Assembly: GCF_014204895.1 (NCBI RefSeq) | Contig: NZ_JACHMF010000001.1 | Coordinates: 620,001-684,000, forward strand | Reading direction: 5' to 3' | Length of the DNA stretch: 64,000 nucleotides | Origin: Paractinoplanes abujensis | GTDB taxonomy: Bacteria > Actinomycetota > Actinomycetes > Mycobacteriales > Micromonosporaceae | In this document: positions 57,550 through 64,000 of the stretch, piece by piece | How the letters are laid out: each line of letters begins with the position of its first letter | Numbering within the stretch: position 1 is the stretch's first letter | Position numbers and translations under genes: made by a program | Notes under the pieces: generated by a model | Seen by the model: only the letters and a program-made list of their open reading frames with translations | What the model was told of the DNA's origin: nothing | Databases searched by the model: none

Positions 57550-58920
57550 TTAGTTCCCGGCGAATTTCTCATGCAGAGCCGGCAGCCGTACGTCGACCCG
57601 CAGCCCCGGAGACGCATCACTCAACGTCACGATACCTCCGTGCCGGCGGACCAGTTCGCGCACGATCGCCAGCCCCAGCCCGGAGCCGCCGGCGTCCCGC
57701 GCCCGCGCATCGTCGAGCCTGGTGAAGCGGTCGAAGACGCGTTCCCGGTCGGCCTGCGGGATGCCCGGGCCGTCGTCGGTCACGGTGATCAGCCGGTACG
57801 TGCCGTTCTCACTCACCGTCGCCTGCACGCTCGATGTGGCGTGCCGGACGGCGTTGTCCAGGAGGTTGGCCACCACCCGGCCCAGCGCGTCGGGCTCGCC
57901 GGTCACCTCCATGGGCGCCGGCGGCCGCACGTAGGTCACCGCCGGATAGCGGTCGGCCACGTCGCCGACCAGCGCGCCCAGGTCGACCGAGCGGAACGGC
58001 GCCGCGACGGCCCGGCCGCCCCCGTCGTCCGCGCGGGCCAGCAGCAGCAGGTCGTCGACGAGCCGGCTGAGCCGGTCCACGTCGGTCAGCAGGTCGCCGG
58101 TGAGCGCAGCCCAGTCGGTGTCGGGCAGGCGCTGGGCCACCTCGAGCTCGGTTCGCATGTTGGTCAGCGGGCTGCGCAGCTCGTGCGCGGCGTCGGCCAC
58201 GAACGCGCGCTGGCGCACCCGGGCCGATTCGAGCCGGGACAGCATGCCGTTGAGCGTGACCGCCAGCCGGTGGATCTCGTCGCGCGACTCCGGCACCGGC
58301 AACCGCCCGGCCCGGGTGCCGCCGGTGATCTCCTCGGCCCCGGCCCGCAGCGCGTCGACCGGGTGCAGCGCGGCCCCCAGGGCCCGCCACAGCACGATCG
58401 CCAGCAGCGCGATGATCAGCGGGAACGTGACCAGCAGGGCCAGCCGGAGGATGTGCACGCCCTGCCGCAGGTCGTTGGTCGAGCGCGCGACCAGCACCCG
58501 CTGCGGGTCGGTGGGCGGCCCGGCGGTCAGCATCACCACGCGGGCGTCGCCCGGCAGGCCGATCCGGCTGCCCGGGATGTCGCGCACCTCACCGTCGCGC
58601 AGCCCGTTCAGCTCGTCGTCGTGCAGCATCGGCACCAGCCGGTCGGCGCCCGCCGAGATCGCCAGCACCCGGCCCCGGGCGTCGATGACCTGCACCTGCA
58701 TGGCCGGGTTGGCCTCGATGCGCTGGCTCAGCGACTTCTGGTCGATGAGGTTGACCACACCGCGCGCAGTCTCCTGCGTCTCGGTGCTGATCGCCCGCAG
58801 CAGCGCGAAGTTGAGCACGCCGATCAGCAGCACGCCGCCCGCGGCCAGGCCGACGGTCAGCGCCAGCACGGAGACGAGCACGAGCCGGGCCCGCAGGCTG
58901 AGCTCGCGGGGGCGCCGCAT
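57550..58920 (-). CDS. Sensor histidine kinase (two-component system)
   Basis: This encodes 456 residues. Two transmembrane helices (VSVLALTVGLAAGGVLLIGV near 16-35, and LALLVTFPLIIALLAIVLW near 165-185) flank an extracytoplasmic sensor of about 130 residues. HAMP follows, then HisKA with His246 in DAAHELRSPL, and a HATPase with NLLDNAVRHA, DDGPGIP and GGSGLGLAIV. It begins immediately after the response-regulator stop codon (TAGATG). It phosphorylates the OmpR-type partner; the stimulus is unknown, although downstream ycnI raises the possibility of a metal or envelope cue. Confidence 0.93.
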   Translation of the reverse strand: MRRPRELSLRARLVLVSVLALTVGLAAGGVLLIGVLNFALLRAISTETQETARGVVNLIDQKSLSQRIEANPAMQVQVIDARGRVLAISAGADRLVPMLHDDELNGLRDGEVRDIPGSRIGLPGDARVVMLTAGPPTDPQRVLVARSTNDLRQGVHILRLALLVTFPLIIALLAIVLWRALGAALHPVDALRAGAEEITGGTRAGRLPVPESRDEIHRLAVTLNGMLSRLESARVRQRAFVADAAHELRSPLTNMRTELEVAQRLPDTDWAALTGDLLTDVDRLSRLVDDLLLLARADDGGGRAVAAPFRSVDLGALVGDVADRYPAVTYVRPPAPMEVTGEPDALGRVVANLLDNAVRHATSSVQATVSENGTYRLITVTDDGPGIPQADRERVFDRFTRLDDARARDAGGSGLGLAIVRELVRRHGGIVTLSDASPGLRVDVRLPALHEKFAGN

Positions 58921-59580
58921 CTAGCGCGCCGCCAGCCGGTAACCCGCACCGCGTACGGTCTCGAGCCGCTCACGTCCGATCTTGCGGCGCAGGTAGCCCA
59001 CGTAGACCTCGACCGCGTTGGGGGCCGTCTCGATCGCCGCGTCCCACACGTGGTCGAGCAGCTCGATCTTGCTGACCACCTCGCCGGGCCGGCGGATCAG
59101 GTATTCGAGCAGGGCGAACTCGCGGGCCGTGAGCGTCACCTCCGCGCCGGCCACCATGACCCGCCGTTCGGCCGGGTCGAGCTCGACGTCGCCGTGCCGC
59201 ATCACGACGGGGCGTTCGTGCACCCCGCGCCGCAGCAGCGCCCGGAGCCGGGCCAGCAGCACCACGTACGAGAAAGGTTTGGTCAGATAGTCGTCGGCCC
59301 CGCAGTCCAGACCGTCGGCCTGGTCGTACTCGCCGTCCTTGGCCGACAGCATCAGCACGGGCACCCAGTTCTGCTCGGCCCGCAGCTGCCGCACCACCCG
59401 ATAACCGCTCAGCCTGGGCAGCATCACGTCCAGGATCATGGCGTCGTAGCCGCCGTGCCGGGCCAGTTCAAGCCCGTCCTGGCCGTCGCCCGACACATCG
59501 ACCGCGAAGCCCTCGGCCTGCAGTCCGCGCTGCAACGCGGCCGCAAGCCGCGCTTCGTCCTCCACCACCAGCAACCGCAC
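58921..59580 (-). CDS. OmpR/PhoB-family response regulator
   Basis: This encodes 219 residues from GTG 59580, with an AAAGG site 10 nt upstream. The receiver domain has VRLLVVEDE, phospho-acceptor Asp51 in MILDVMLPRLSG and the conserved Lys in YLTKPF. The C-terminal winged helix reads LTAREFALLEYLIRRPGEVV, then NAVEVYVGYLRRKIGRE. It abuts the kinase gene directly and diverges from the gene at 59684, which is a plausible target along with ycnI. Confidence 0.93.
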   Translation of the reverse strand: MRLLVVEDEARLAAALQRGLQAEGFAVDVSGDGQDGLELARHGGYDAMILDVMLPRLSGYRVVRQLRAEQNWVPVLMLSAKDGEYDQADGLDCGADDYLTKPFSYVVLLARLRALLRRGVHERPVVMRHGDVELDPAERRVMVAGAEVTLTAREFALLEYLIRRPGEVVSKIELLDHVWDAAIETAPNAVEVYVGYLRRKIGRERLETVRGAGYRLAAR

Positions 59581-59683
59581 CTCATTACCTTTGCATGCGG
59601 GGGGCAACCCTTAGGGGCGGCTCTCAGCCCGGTCACAGGGGTGATGACGCACTCTGGTGACAGATCAACGGGAGGTGGACATC

Positions 59684-60814
59684 GTGTCCGTGTTCAGGTC
59701 AAGGTCGGCACTTCGGTGGCTCGTGCCGTCGGCCGCAGCCGTCGTCGTCATCGGCGGCGGCGCGGCGGCGGGGACGATCATCGCCAGCGCCGACCCCGCG
59801 CTGCCCGAGCGCAGCGCCGCGCAACTCCTCGTCGACCTGCAGAACGCCAAGGTCGACGGGCTCAGCGGCACCATCGTGCAGAGCTCCGATCTGGGGCTGC
59901 CCCAGATCGCCGGGCTCACCGACGACGCGTCGAGCCAGCTGGGCCTGGCCAGCCTCGTCGCCGGCAGCAACACCGCACGGGTCTGGTACGCCGGTGAGGA
60001 CAAGGCCCGGATCGCGCTGCTGGGCACCCAGGGCGAGACCGACGTCATCCGCAACGGCCCGGATGTGTGGTTCTGGCAGTCGCAGGAGAGCGCGGCCACG
60101 CACCTCAAGGTGCCGGCGGGCGCGGAGCGCAAGAAGCCGGAAGCCCTGCCGTCCGGCATCCCGTCCTCGCCGCAGGAGGCCGCGGACGCGGCGCTGGCGG
60201 CGATCGACGACACCACCGCGGTGACGACGACCGGCGCGGCCAAGGTGGCCGACCGCGACGCGTACGAGCTGGTGCTCAGCCCCAAGGCGCAGCAGTCGCT
60301 GATCGGTCAGGTGCGCCTGGCCGTCGACGCCGAGAAGCACATCCCGCTGCGTGTCGACGTGTACGCGAAGAACGCCACCAGCCCGGCCTTCCGGGTGGCG
60401 TTCCAGCAGATCAGCTTTGACACGCCCGACGCACAGCAGTTCGTGTTCAACCCGCCGCCGGGCACCAAGGTGACCGAGGCGAACTCCGGCCAGATCGAGA
60501 AGGACATCGAGAAGTCGGCGCAGAAGCACACGCCCGCCGAGGTCGAAAAGGCCAAGGGCGAGGGTGTGAAGGTGATCGGCGAGGGCTGGGCGTCAGTGGT
60601 GACGGCCACGCTGCCGAAGACCGACGCCGCCGACGGTGAGAAGCCGGCACAGGTCGAGGGTCTGCTCGGCGCGCTGCCGGAGGCGAGCGGCTCGTGGGGC
60701 AAGGGCCGGATCTTCGCCGGCTCGCTGTTCAGCGTGCTGCTGACCGACGACGGCCGGGTCTTCGCGGGCGCCGTCGCCCCGGAGACGCTGTACGAGGCGG
60801 CCGCCAAGAAGTAA
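59684..60814 (+). CDS. LolA-fold (DUF2092-like) exported protein
   Basis: This encodes 376 residues. The start at GTG 59684 is chosen for GGGAGG 8 nt upstream; GTG 59657 is in frame but unsupported. An N-terminal membrane helix (WLVPSAAAVVVIGGGAAAGT) precedes a beta-rich domain: LVDLQNAKVDGLSGTIVQSS, DVWFWQSQESAATHLKVPAG, then QISFDTPDAQQFVFNPPPGT. This fold is used by lipoprotein carriers such as LolA and LppX/LprG-like proteins, so lipid or lipoprotein handling outside the membrane is possible. It diverges from the two-component genes. Confidence 0.75.
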   Translation: MSVFRSRSALRWLVPSAAAVVVIGGGAAAGTIIASADPALPERSAAQLLVDLQNAKVDGLSGTIVQSSDLGLPQIAGLTDDASSQLGLASLVAGSNTARVWYAGEDKARIALLGTQGETDVIRNGPDVWFWQSQESAATHLKVPAGAERKKPEALPSGIPSSPQEAADAALAAIDDTTAVTTTGAAKVADRDAYELVLSPKAQQSLIGQVRLAVDAEKHIPLRVDVYAKNATSPAFRVAFQQISFDTPDAQQFVFNPPPGTKVTEANSGQIEKDIEKSAQKHTPAEVEKAKGEGVKVIGEGWASVVTATLPKTDAADGEKPAQVEGLLGALPEASGSWGKGRIFAGSLFSVLLTDDGRVFAGAVAPETLYEAAAKK

Positions 60815-60826
60815 CCGGTCTCCAAT

Positions 60827-60882
60827 AGTTCTAGAACTCTCCCCGGCATCTGTGCAACACTGCCGAGGAGAGTTCTAGAACT
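60827..60882 (+). promoter_or_regulatory. Tandem AGTTCTAGAACT operators forming a 56-bp inverted repeat
   Basis: AGTTCTAGAACT is a perfect 12-bp palindrome present at 60827-60838 and 60871-60882, with centres 44 bp apart. The palindromes are themselves the ends of a larger inverted repeat with 22-bp arms (one mismatch) and a 12-nt loop at 60849-60860. The CTAG core recalls operators of HutC-type GntR regulators such as DasR. The GGAGG ribosome site of trpB begins 2 nt after the array, so a hairpin in the mRNA could also affect translation. Confidence 0.75.
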
Positions 60883-60893
60883 TTGGAGGCGCG

Positions 60894-62045
60894 ATGCCCA
60901 CCCTGATGACGGAACCGGCCGCCGGTCGCTTCGGCGGCTTCGGCGGCCGGTTCGTCCCCGAATCGCTCGTCCCGGCCTGCGACGCGCTGGCCGCGGCCTT
61001 CTCCGGCGCGTGGGCCGACCCCGCGTTCCGGGCCGAGCTGAACGACCTGCTTGCCGTCTACGCCGGCCGTCCGACGCCGCTCACCCCGGCCCGCAACCTC
61101 TCCGCCGCCCTCGGCGTCGAGCTGCTGCTCAAGCGGGAAGACCTGGCACACACCGGCTCCCACAAAATCAACAACGTGCTCGGGCAGACGCTGCTGGCCC
61201 GCCGGATGGGCAAACGCCGGATCCTGGCCGAGACCGGCGCCGGGCAGCACGGGGTCGCCGCGGCCACCGCCGCCGCCCTGCTCGGGCTCGAGGCCACGAT
61301 CTTCATGGGCGAGCGGGACATCGAGCGTCAGCAGCTCAACGTCCTGCGGATGAGCACGCTGGGCGCCACGGTGGTTCCGGTCACGACGGGCAGCCGTACG
61401 TTGAAGGACGCCACCAACGAGGCGATGCGCGCGTGGGTCGCCGATGTGGACGACGCGCACTTCCTGCTCGGCTCGGTGGGCGGCCCCCACCCGTACCCGT
61501 GGATGGTGCGGGAACTGCAGCGCGTCATCGGCGACGAGGCGAGAAGCCAGAGCCCGTACGTGCCCGACGTCGTGGTGGCGTGCGTCGGCGGCGGCTCCAA
61601 CGCGGCCGGGACGTTCGCCGGTTTCGTGGACACCGCGGCCCGGCTGGTCGGCGTGGAGGCGGCGGGCGGTGCGGCGATGTCCTCGGGCCGGGCCGGGGTG
61701 GTGCACGGCGCCCGTTCGATGGTGCTGCAGGACGCGGACGGCCAGGTCGCCGAGGCCGAGTCGATCGCCGCGGGCCTCGACTACCCCGGCATCGGACCCG
61801 AGCACGCGCATCTCGGCGCGACCGGGCGAGCGGAATACCACTCGGTCAAGGACGACGAGGTGGTGGCGGCCGTACGGCGGCTGGCCCGCGCCGAGGGCAT
61901 CATCTGCGCCCTCGAATCGGCGCACGCGGTGGCGTGGGTGCTGCGCGAGGCGGGCGGCCCGCTGCTGCCCACGGGGTCGCGGGTGCTTCTTACTCTCTCG
62001 GGCCGCGGCGACAAAGACATGGCAACGCTGGGAGCCGTGGCATGA
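60894..62045 (+). CDS. trpB: Tryptophan synthase beta subunit
   Basis: This encodes 383 residues of the TrpB1 type. GRFGGFGGRFVPESLVPACD opens the protein, Lys91 in HTGSHKINN binds PLP, and ETGAGQHGVA, CVGGGSNAAG (phosphate-binding) and LSGRGDKD close the active site. It joins indole and serine to give tryptophan. It is a little shorter than most TrpB proteins (about 395-410). Only trpA follows; trpE, D and C are absent nearby, so this may be a second copy or a dedicated pair. GGAGG lies 5 nt before the ATG, just after the operator array. Confidence 0.93.
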   Translation: MPTLMTEPAAGRFGGFGGRFVPESLVPACDALAAAFSGAWADPAFRAELNDLLAVYAGRPTPLTPARNLSAALGVELLLKREDLAHTGSHKINNVLGQTLLARRMGKRRILAETGAGQHGVAAATAAALLGLEATIFMGERDIERQQLNVLRMSTLGATVVPVTTGSRTLKDATNEAMRAWVADVDDAHFLLGSVGGPHPYPWMVRELQRVIGDEARSQSPYVPDVVVACVGGGSNAAGTFAGFVDTAARLVGVEAAGGAAMSSGRAGVVHGARSMVLQDADGQVAEAESIAAGLDYPGIGPEHAHLGATGRAEYHSVKDDEVVAAVRRLARAEGIICALESAHAVAWVLREAGGPLLPTGSRVLLTLSGRGDKDMATLGAVA

Positions 62046-62989
62046 CTGAGCGCACCGGAGTCAGCGAAGCGTCCGTAGGGCCAGGAGGGCATGCCCCGAT
62101 GCCCAGCATGAACGACTGCACCGGAGTCAGCGAAGCGTCCGTAGGGCCAGGAGGGCATGCCCTGATACACAGCATGACGAAGCTGCTGGTTCCCTACTTG
62201 ACCGCGGGTGTGACCGAGAACTGGATCGACTACCTGCTCGCGATGCAGGCGGCCGGGGCGGACGCGGTGGAGATCGGGCTGCCGTTCTCCGATCCGATGC
62301 TCGACGGCGCCACCATCCAGCAGGCCTCCGACCGGGCGCTCGCGCGTGGTGTCACGATCGACGCGATCCTGGCCGAGATCAAAGGCGCTCCCGTACGGGT
62401 TCCGCTGATCGCTTTCACGTACGCGAACCTGGTCTTCCGGCCCGGCGCCGAGCAGTTCTGCCGCCGGCTGGCCGAGGCCGGGTTCCGCGGGCTGATCGTG
62501 CCCGACCTGCCGCTCGACGAAGCCGCCGAGGTCGCCCGCGCGGCCGAGGCGGCCGGGATCGAACTCACCCTGCTGGTGGCCCCGGTGACCAGTGACGAGC
62601 GGCTGGCCGAGATCGTGGCCCGCAGCCGCGGCTATGTCTACGCGGTGAGCCGGATGGGCACCACCGGCGAACGCGACGCGCTGGCTTCCACCGCGGCCAC
62701 CCTGGCGGCCCGGATCAAGGCGGCCCAGGCGGCCCTGGTGGCACCGGAGGAGGCGCTGCCGGTGCTGGTCGGCTTCGGGGTGTCCGGGCCCGAGCAGGCC
62801 GTGGAGGCGGGACGCGCCGGGGACGGTGTCGTGATCGGCTCGGCCCTGATGCGTAGGGTTCTCGACGGGGCCACGCCGGCCGACCTGGAAGCCGAGGTCA
62901 CGGCGGTGCGCGCCGCCCTCGACCGCGCCGACCAGGAGGCCACCGCTGACCACGCCTCGCACGCCCAAATATCAGGTCATCGCGGCTGA
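62042..62989 (+). CDS. trpA: Tryptophan synthase alpha subunit with repeat-derived N-terminus
   Basis: Starting at ATG 62042, in an ATGA overlap with trpB and 8 nt after GGGAG, the protein has 315 residues, of which the first 44 come from two 66-bp repeats (TGVSEASVGPGGHA twice). The conserved part begins at ATG 62174 (MTKLLVPYLTAGVTENWIDY; 271 residues), which lacks the usual first helix of about 15 residues. Catalytic Glu (VEIGLPF, residue 77) and Asp (MLDGATIQ) are present, with VYAVSRMGTTG and GFGVSGPEQA binding indoleglycerol phosphate. Which start is used is open; ribosome-site evidence favours 62042. Confidence 0.88.
   Translation: MTERTGVSEASVGPGGHAPMPSMNDCTGVSEASVGPGGHALIHSMTKLLVPYLTAGVTENWIDYLLAMQAAGADAVEIGLPFSDPMLDGATIQQASDRALARGVTIDAILAEIKGAPVRVPLIAFTYANLVFRPGAEQFCRRLAEAGFRGLIVPDLPLDEAAEVARAAEAAGIELTLLVAPVTSDERLAEIVARSRGYVYAVSRMGTTGERDALASTAATLAARIKAAQAALVAPEEALPVLVGFGVSGPEQAVEAGRAGDGVVIGSALMRRVLDGATPADLEAEVTAVRAALDRADQEATADHASHAQISGHRG
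62046..62177 (+). repeat. Two 66-bp direct repeats at the trpB/trpA junction
   Basis: The units 62046-62111 and 62112-62177 are each 66 bp (22 codons) and differ mainly in the first seven bases and near the end. Each holds CACCGGAGTCAGCGAAGCGT, an AGGAGG, the palindrome GGGCATGCCC, and ends in CAGCATGA, which repeats the trpB stop/start overlap. The frame is kept. Confidence 0.92.
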
Positions 62990-63680
62990 CCTGGGCGCCA
63001 AGATCCGCGGCGGGGAACTGCCGCCCGGCTCGGCCCTGCCCCCGCAGAAGGAGCTGAGCGGCCACTACGGCGTCACCCTGGCCACGCTGCGGCAAGCTTT
63101 GCAACAACTGGAGGCCGACGGGCTGCTCTCCCAGCAGCCGGGCCGGGGCACCTTCGTCGCCGAGCCGCGCGCCGCCTACCGCCTCGACTCGCTGCGCGGT
63201 TTCGCCGAGGATCTGCGCGCCCAGGGCCACCTGGTCACCACGCAGATCCTCGGGCAGGCGGTGGGCGCCCCACCGGCCTGGGCGGCCGCGCACCTGGGGG
63301 AGAGGCCGCCCGCCGTCCGCCTCGAACGGCTGCGGCTGCTGGCCGGACGCCCCGCCGTGCACCAGGTGTCGTGGATCCGCGGTTCCGCGCTGGCCGAGGC
63401 CGACCTCAGCGCCACCTCGCTCTATCAGGCGCTGGCCGAGCGGGGCGTGGTCGTGCAACGGGCCAGCGAGGCCGTCCGCCCGGGCGCCCTCGACCAGGCC
63501 ACGGCCGCGCTGCTGCGGCAGCCCGCGGGCACCGCGGCGTTCCTCTCCGAGCGCATCACCTACGGCCTGGACGACCGCGCCCTGGTGGCCGACCGGGCCA
63601 CGATCCTGGGCACGATGATGGAGATCCGCACCGAGCGCGCGATCACCGGCCTCACGGTGAGCTGGGCTCAGCTCGCGTAG
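62946..63680 (+). CDS. GntR family (HutC/UTRA) regulator with probable CTG start
   Basis: The full winged helix (YQVIAADLGAKIRGGELPPG, LPPQKELSGHYGVTLATLRQ, ALQQLEADGLLSQQPGRGTF) is followed by a UTRA ligand domain (about residues 90-240: SLRGFAEDLRAQGH to ILGTMMEIRTERA). The first conventional start codon in frame, TTG 63099, would cut away the DNA-binding domain. CTG 62946 lies 6 nt after AGGAGG and gives 244 residues, the usual family length, so I use it. The gene overlaps the end of trpA by 44 bp. The operator array upstream of trpB is its likely target. Confidence 0.85.
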   Translation: MTTPRTPKYQVIAADLGAKIRGGELPPGSALPPQKELSGHYGVTLATLRQALQQLEADGLLSQQPGRGTFVAEPRAAYRLDSLRGFAEDLRAQGHLVTTQILGQAVGAPPAWAAAHLGERPPAVRLERLRLLAGRPAVHQVSWIRGSALAEADLSATSLYQALAERGVVVQRASEAVRPGALDQATAALLRQPAGTAAFLSERITYGLDDRALVADRATILGTMMEIRTERAITGLTVSWAQLA

Positions 63681-63937
63681 CGCTTCTCGGCGCGGGCTCG
63701 GGCCTTGATCGCCTCCACCTCGCGGTTCTTGGGCGGGGCGGTGGTGACCAGTTCGGCCAGCAGCTCGGCGGTGGCGGCGGCCACGGCGGCCACCGCGCGG
63801 TCGAACGCGGCCTGGTTGGCCTGCGACGGCTTCGTGCTGCCGGCCACCTTGCGCACGTATTGCAGGGCGGCCGCGTGGATCTCGTCACCCGTGGCGGGCG
63901 GCTCGAAATTGTGCAGCTGGTGGATGTTGCGGCACAC
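63668..63937 (-). CDS. DUF2277 family protein
   Basis: This encodes 89 residues from GTG 63937, with GGAGG 8 nt upstream. CRNIHQLHNFEPPATGDEI, LQYVRKVAGSTKPS, then the C-terminal PPKNREVEAIKARARAEKRY match DUF2277, a small cytoplasmic family common in actinomycetes with no known function. The open frame extends to 63979, but the family starts at the CRNIH motif. It overlaps the end of the gntR gene by 13 bp, tail to tail. Confidence 0.88.
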   Translation of the reverse strand: MCRNIHQLHNFEPPATGDEIHAAALQYVRKVAGSTKPSQANQAAFDRAVAAVAAATAELLAELVTTAPPKNREVEAIKARARAEKRYAS

Positions 63938-64000
63938 GGCAGGACCTCCGGACGACGAGGAACGGGCAACCTCCGTCAAGCTACGCCACCCGTACGACGA

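Overview
The window is a 64 kb piece of a very GC-rich chromosome with dense genes, many GTG starts, ATGA/GTGA stop-start overlaps, an F420-dependent oxidoreductase, a FolP2-type dihydropteroate synthase homologue, PknB-type kinase, EACC1-linked caspase and fused CydDC. This points to an actinomycete. Micromonosporaceae (Actinoplanes-like) is my best guess, but that is inference. I see no rRNA, tRNA, CRISPR array, transposase or prophage.

Layout. 1-4.3 kb: a truncated sugar kinase, an EVE-domain protein, a 51-residue membrane protein and an amidohydrolase on the minus strand, then an MFS exporter with its TetR regulator. 4.3-5.9 kb: 1.6 kb with no convincing gene but two minisatellites. 5.9-12 kb: GntP permease, lipoprotein, secreted propeller/LamG protein, an M15-like peptidoglycan hydrolase and a PknB-type kinase. 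12.4-16.1 kb: divergent genes for EACC1 and a caspase - RecG-type GHKL - NB-ARC - TPR protein, an NTP-dependent conflict (putative immunity) system and the most unusual locus here. 16.3-27.3 kb: MFS/TetR pair with two visible operators, FolP2-like protein, a three-gene stress/envelope operon, F420 oxidoreductase, GGDEF-EAL protein, glycosyltransferase and aldehyde dehydrogenase.

27.4-38.2 kb: one unbroken, translationally coupled run encoding a carbamoyltransferase, five glycosyltransferases, GmhA, GmhB (fused to a GT9 domain), HldE, an SDR and topoisomerase IB. Together GmhA, HldE and GmhB would make ADP-D-glycero-D-manno-heptose in an organism that should lack LPS. 38-45 kb: PfkB kinase, SurE, a GT87 mannosyltransferase, a PadR-controlled membrane protein and an S9 peptidase broken by a 5-bp tandem duplication. 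45-53 kb: cydA-cydB-cydDC (bd oxidase and its ABC exporter) diverges from blaI and an M56 peptidase gene across an array of perfect BlaI-like palindromes. 53-60.8 kb: NlpC/P60 hydrolase, AAA+ ATPase, TPR protein, YcnI, an OmpR-type two-component system and a DUF2092-like lipoprotein-carrier-fold protein. 60.8-64 kb: a trpB-trpA-gntR operon behind a 56-bp inverted repeat, with two 66-bp in-frame repeats inserted at the trpB/trpA junction and a GntR gene that seems to use a CTG start; a DUF2277 gene closes the window.

Three themes recur. Several regulator-linked promoters have a TANNNT-like -10 box 6-8 nt before the start codon, suggesting leaderless mRNAs. Minisatellites of 12 to 66 bp sit between and inside genes. 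The palindrome CCCGTACGGG and its core CGTACG are conspicuously common.
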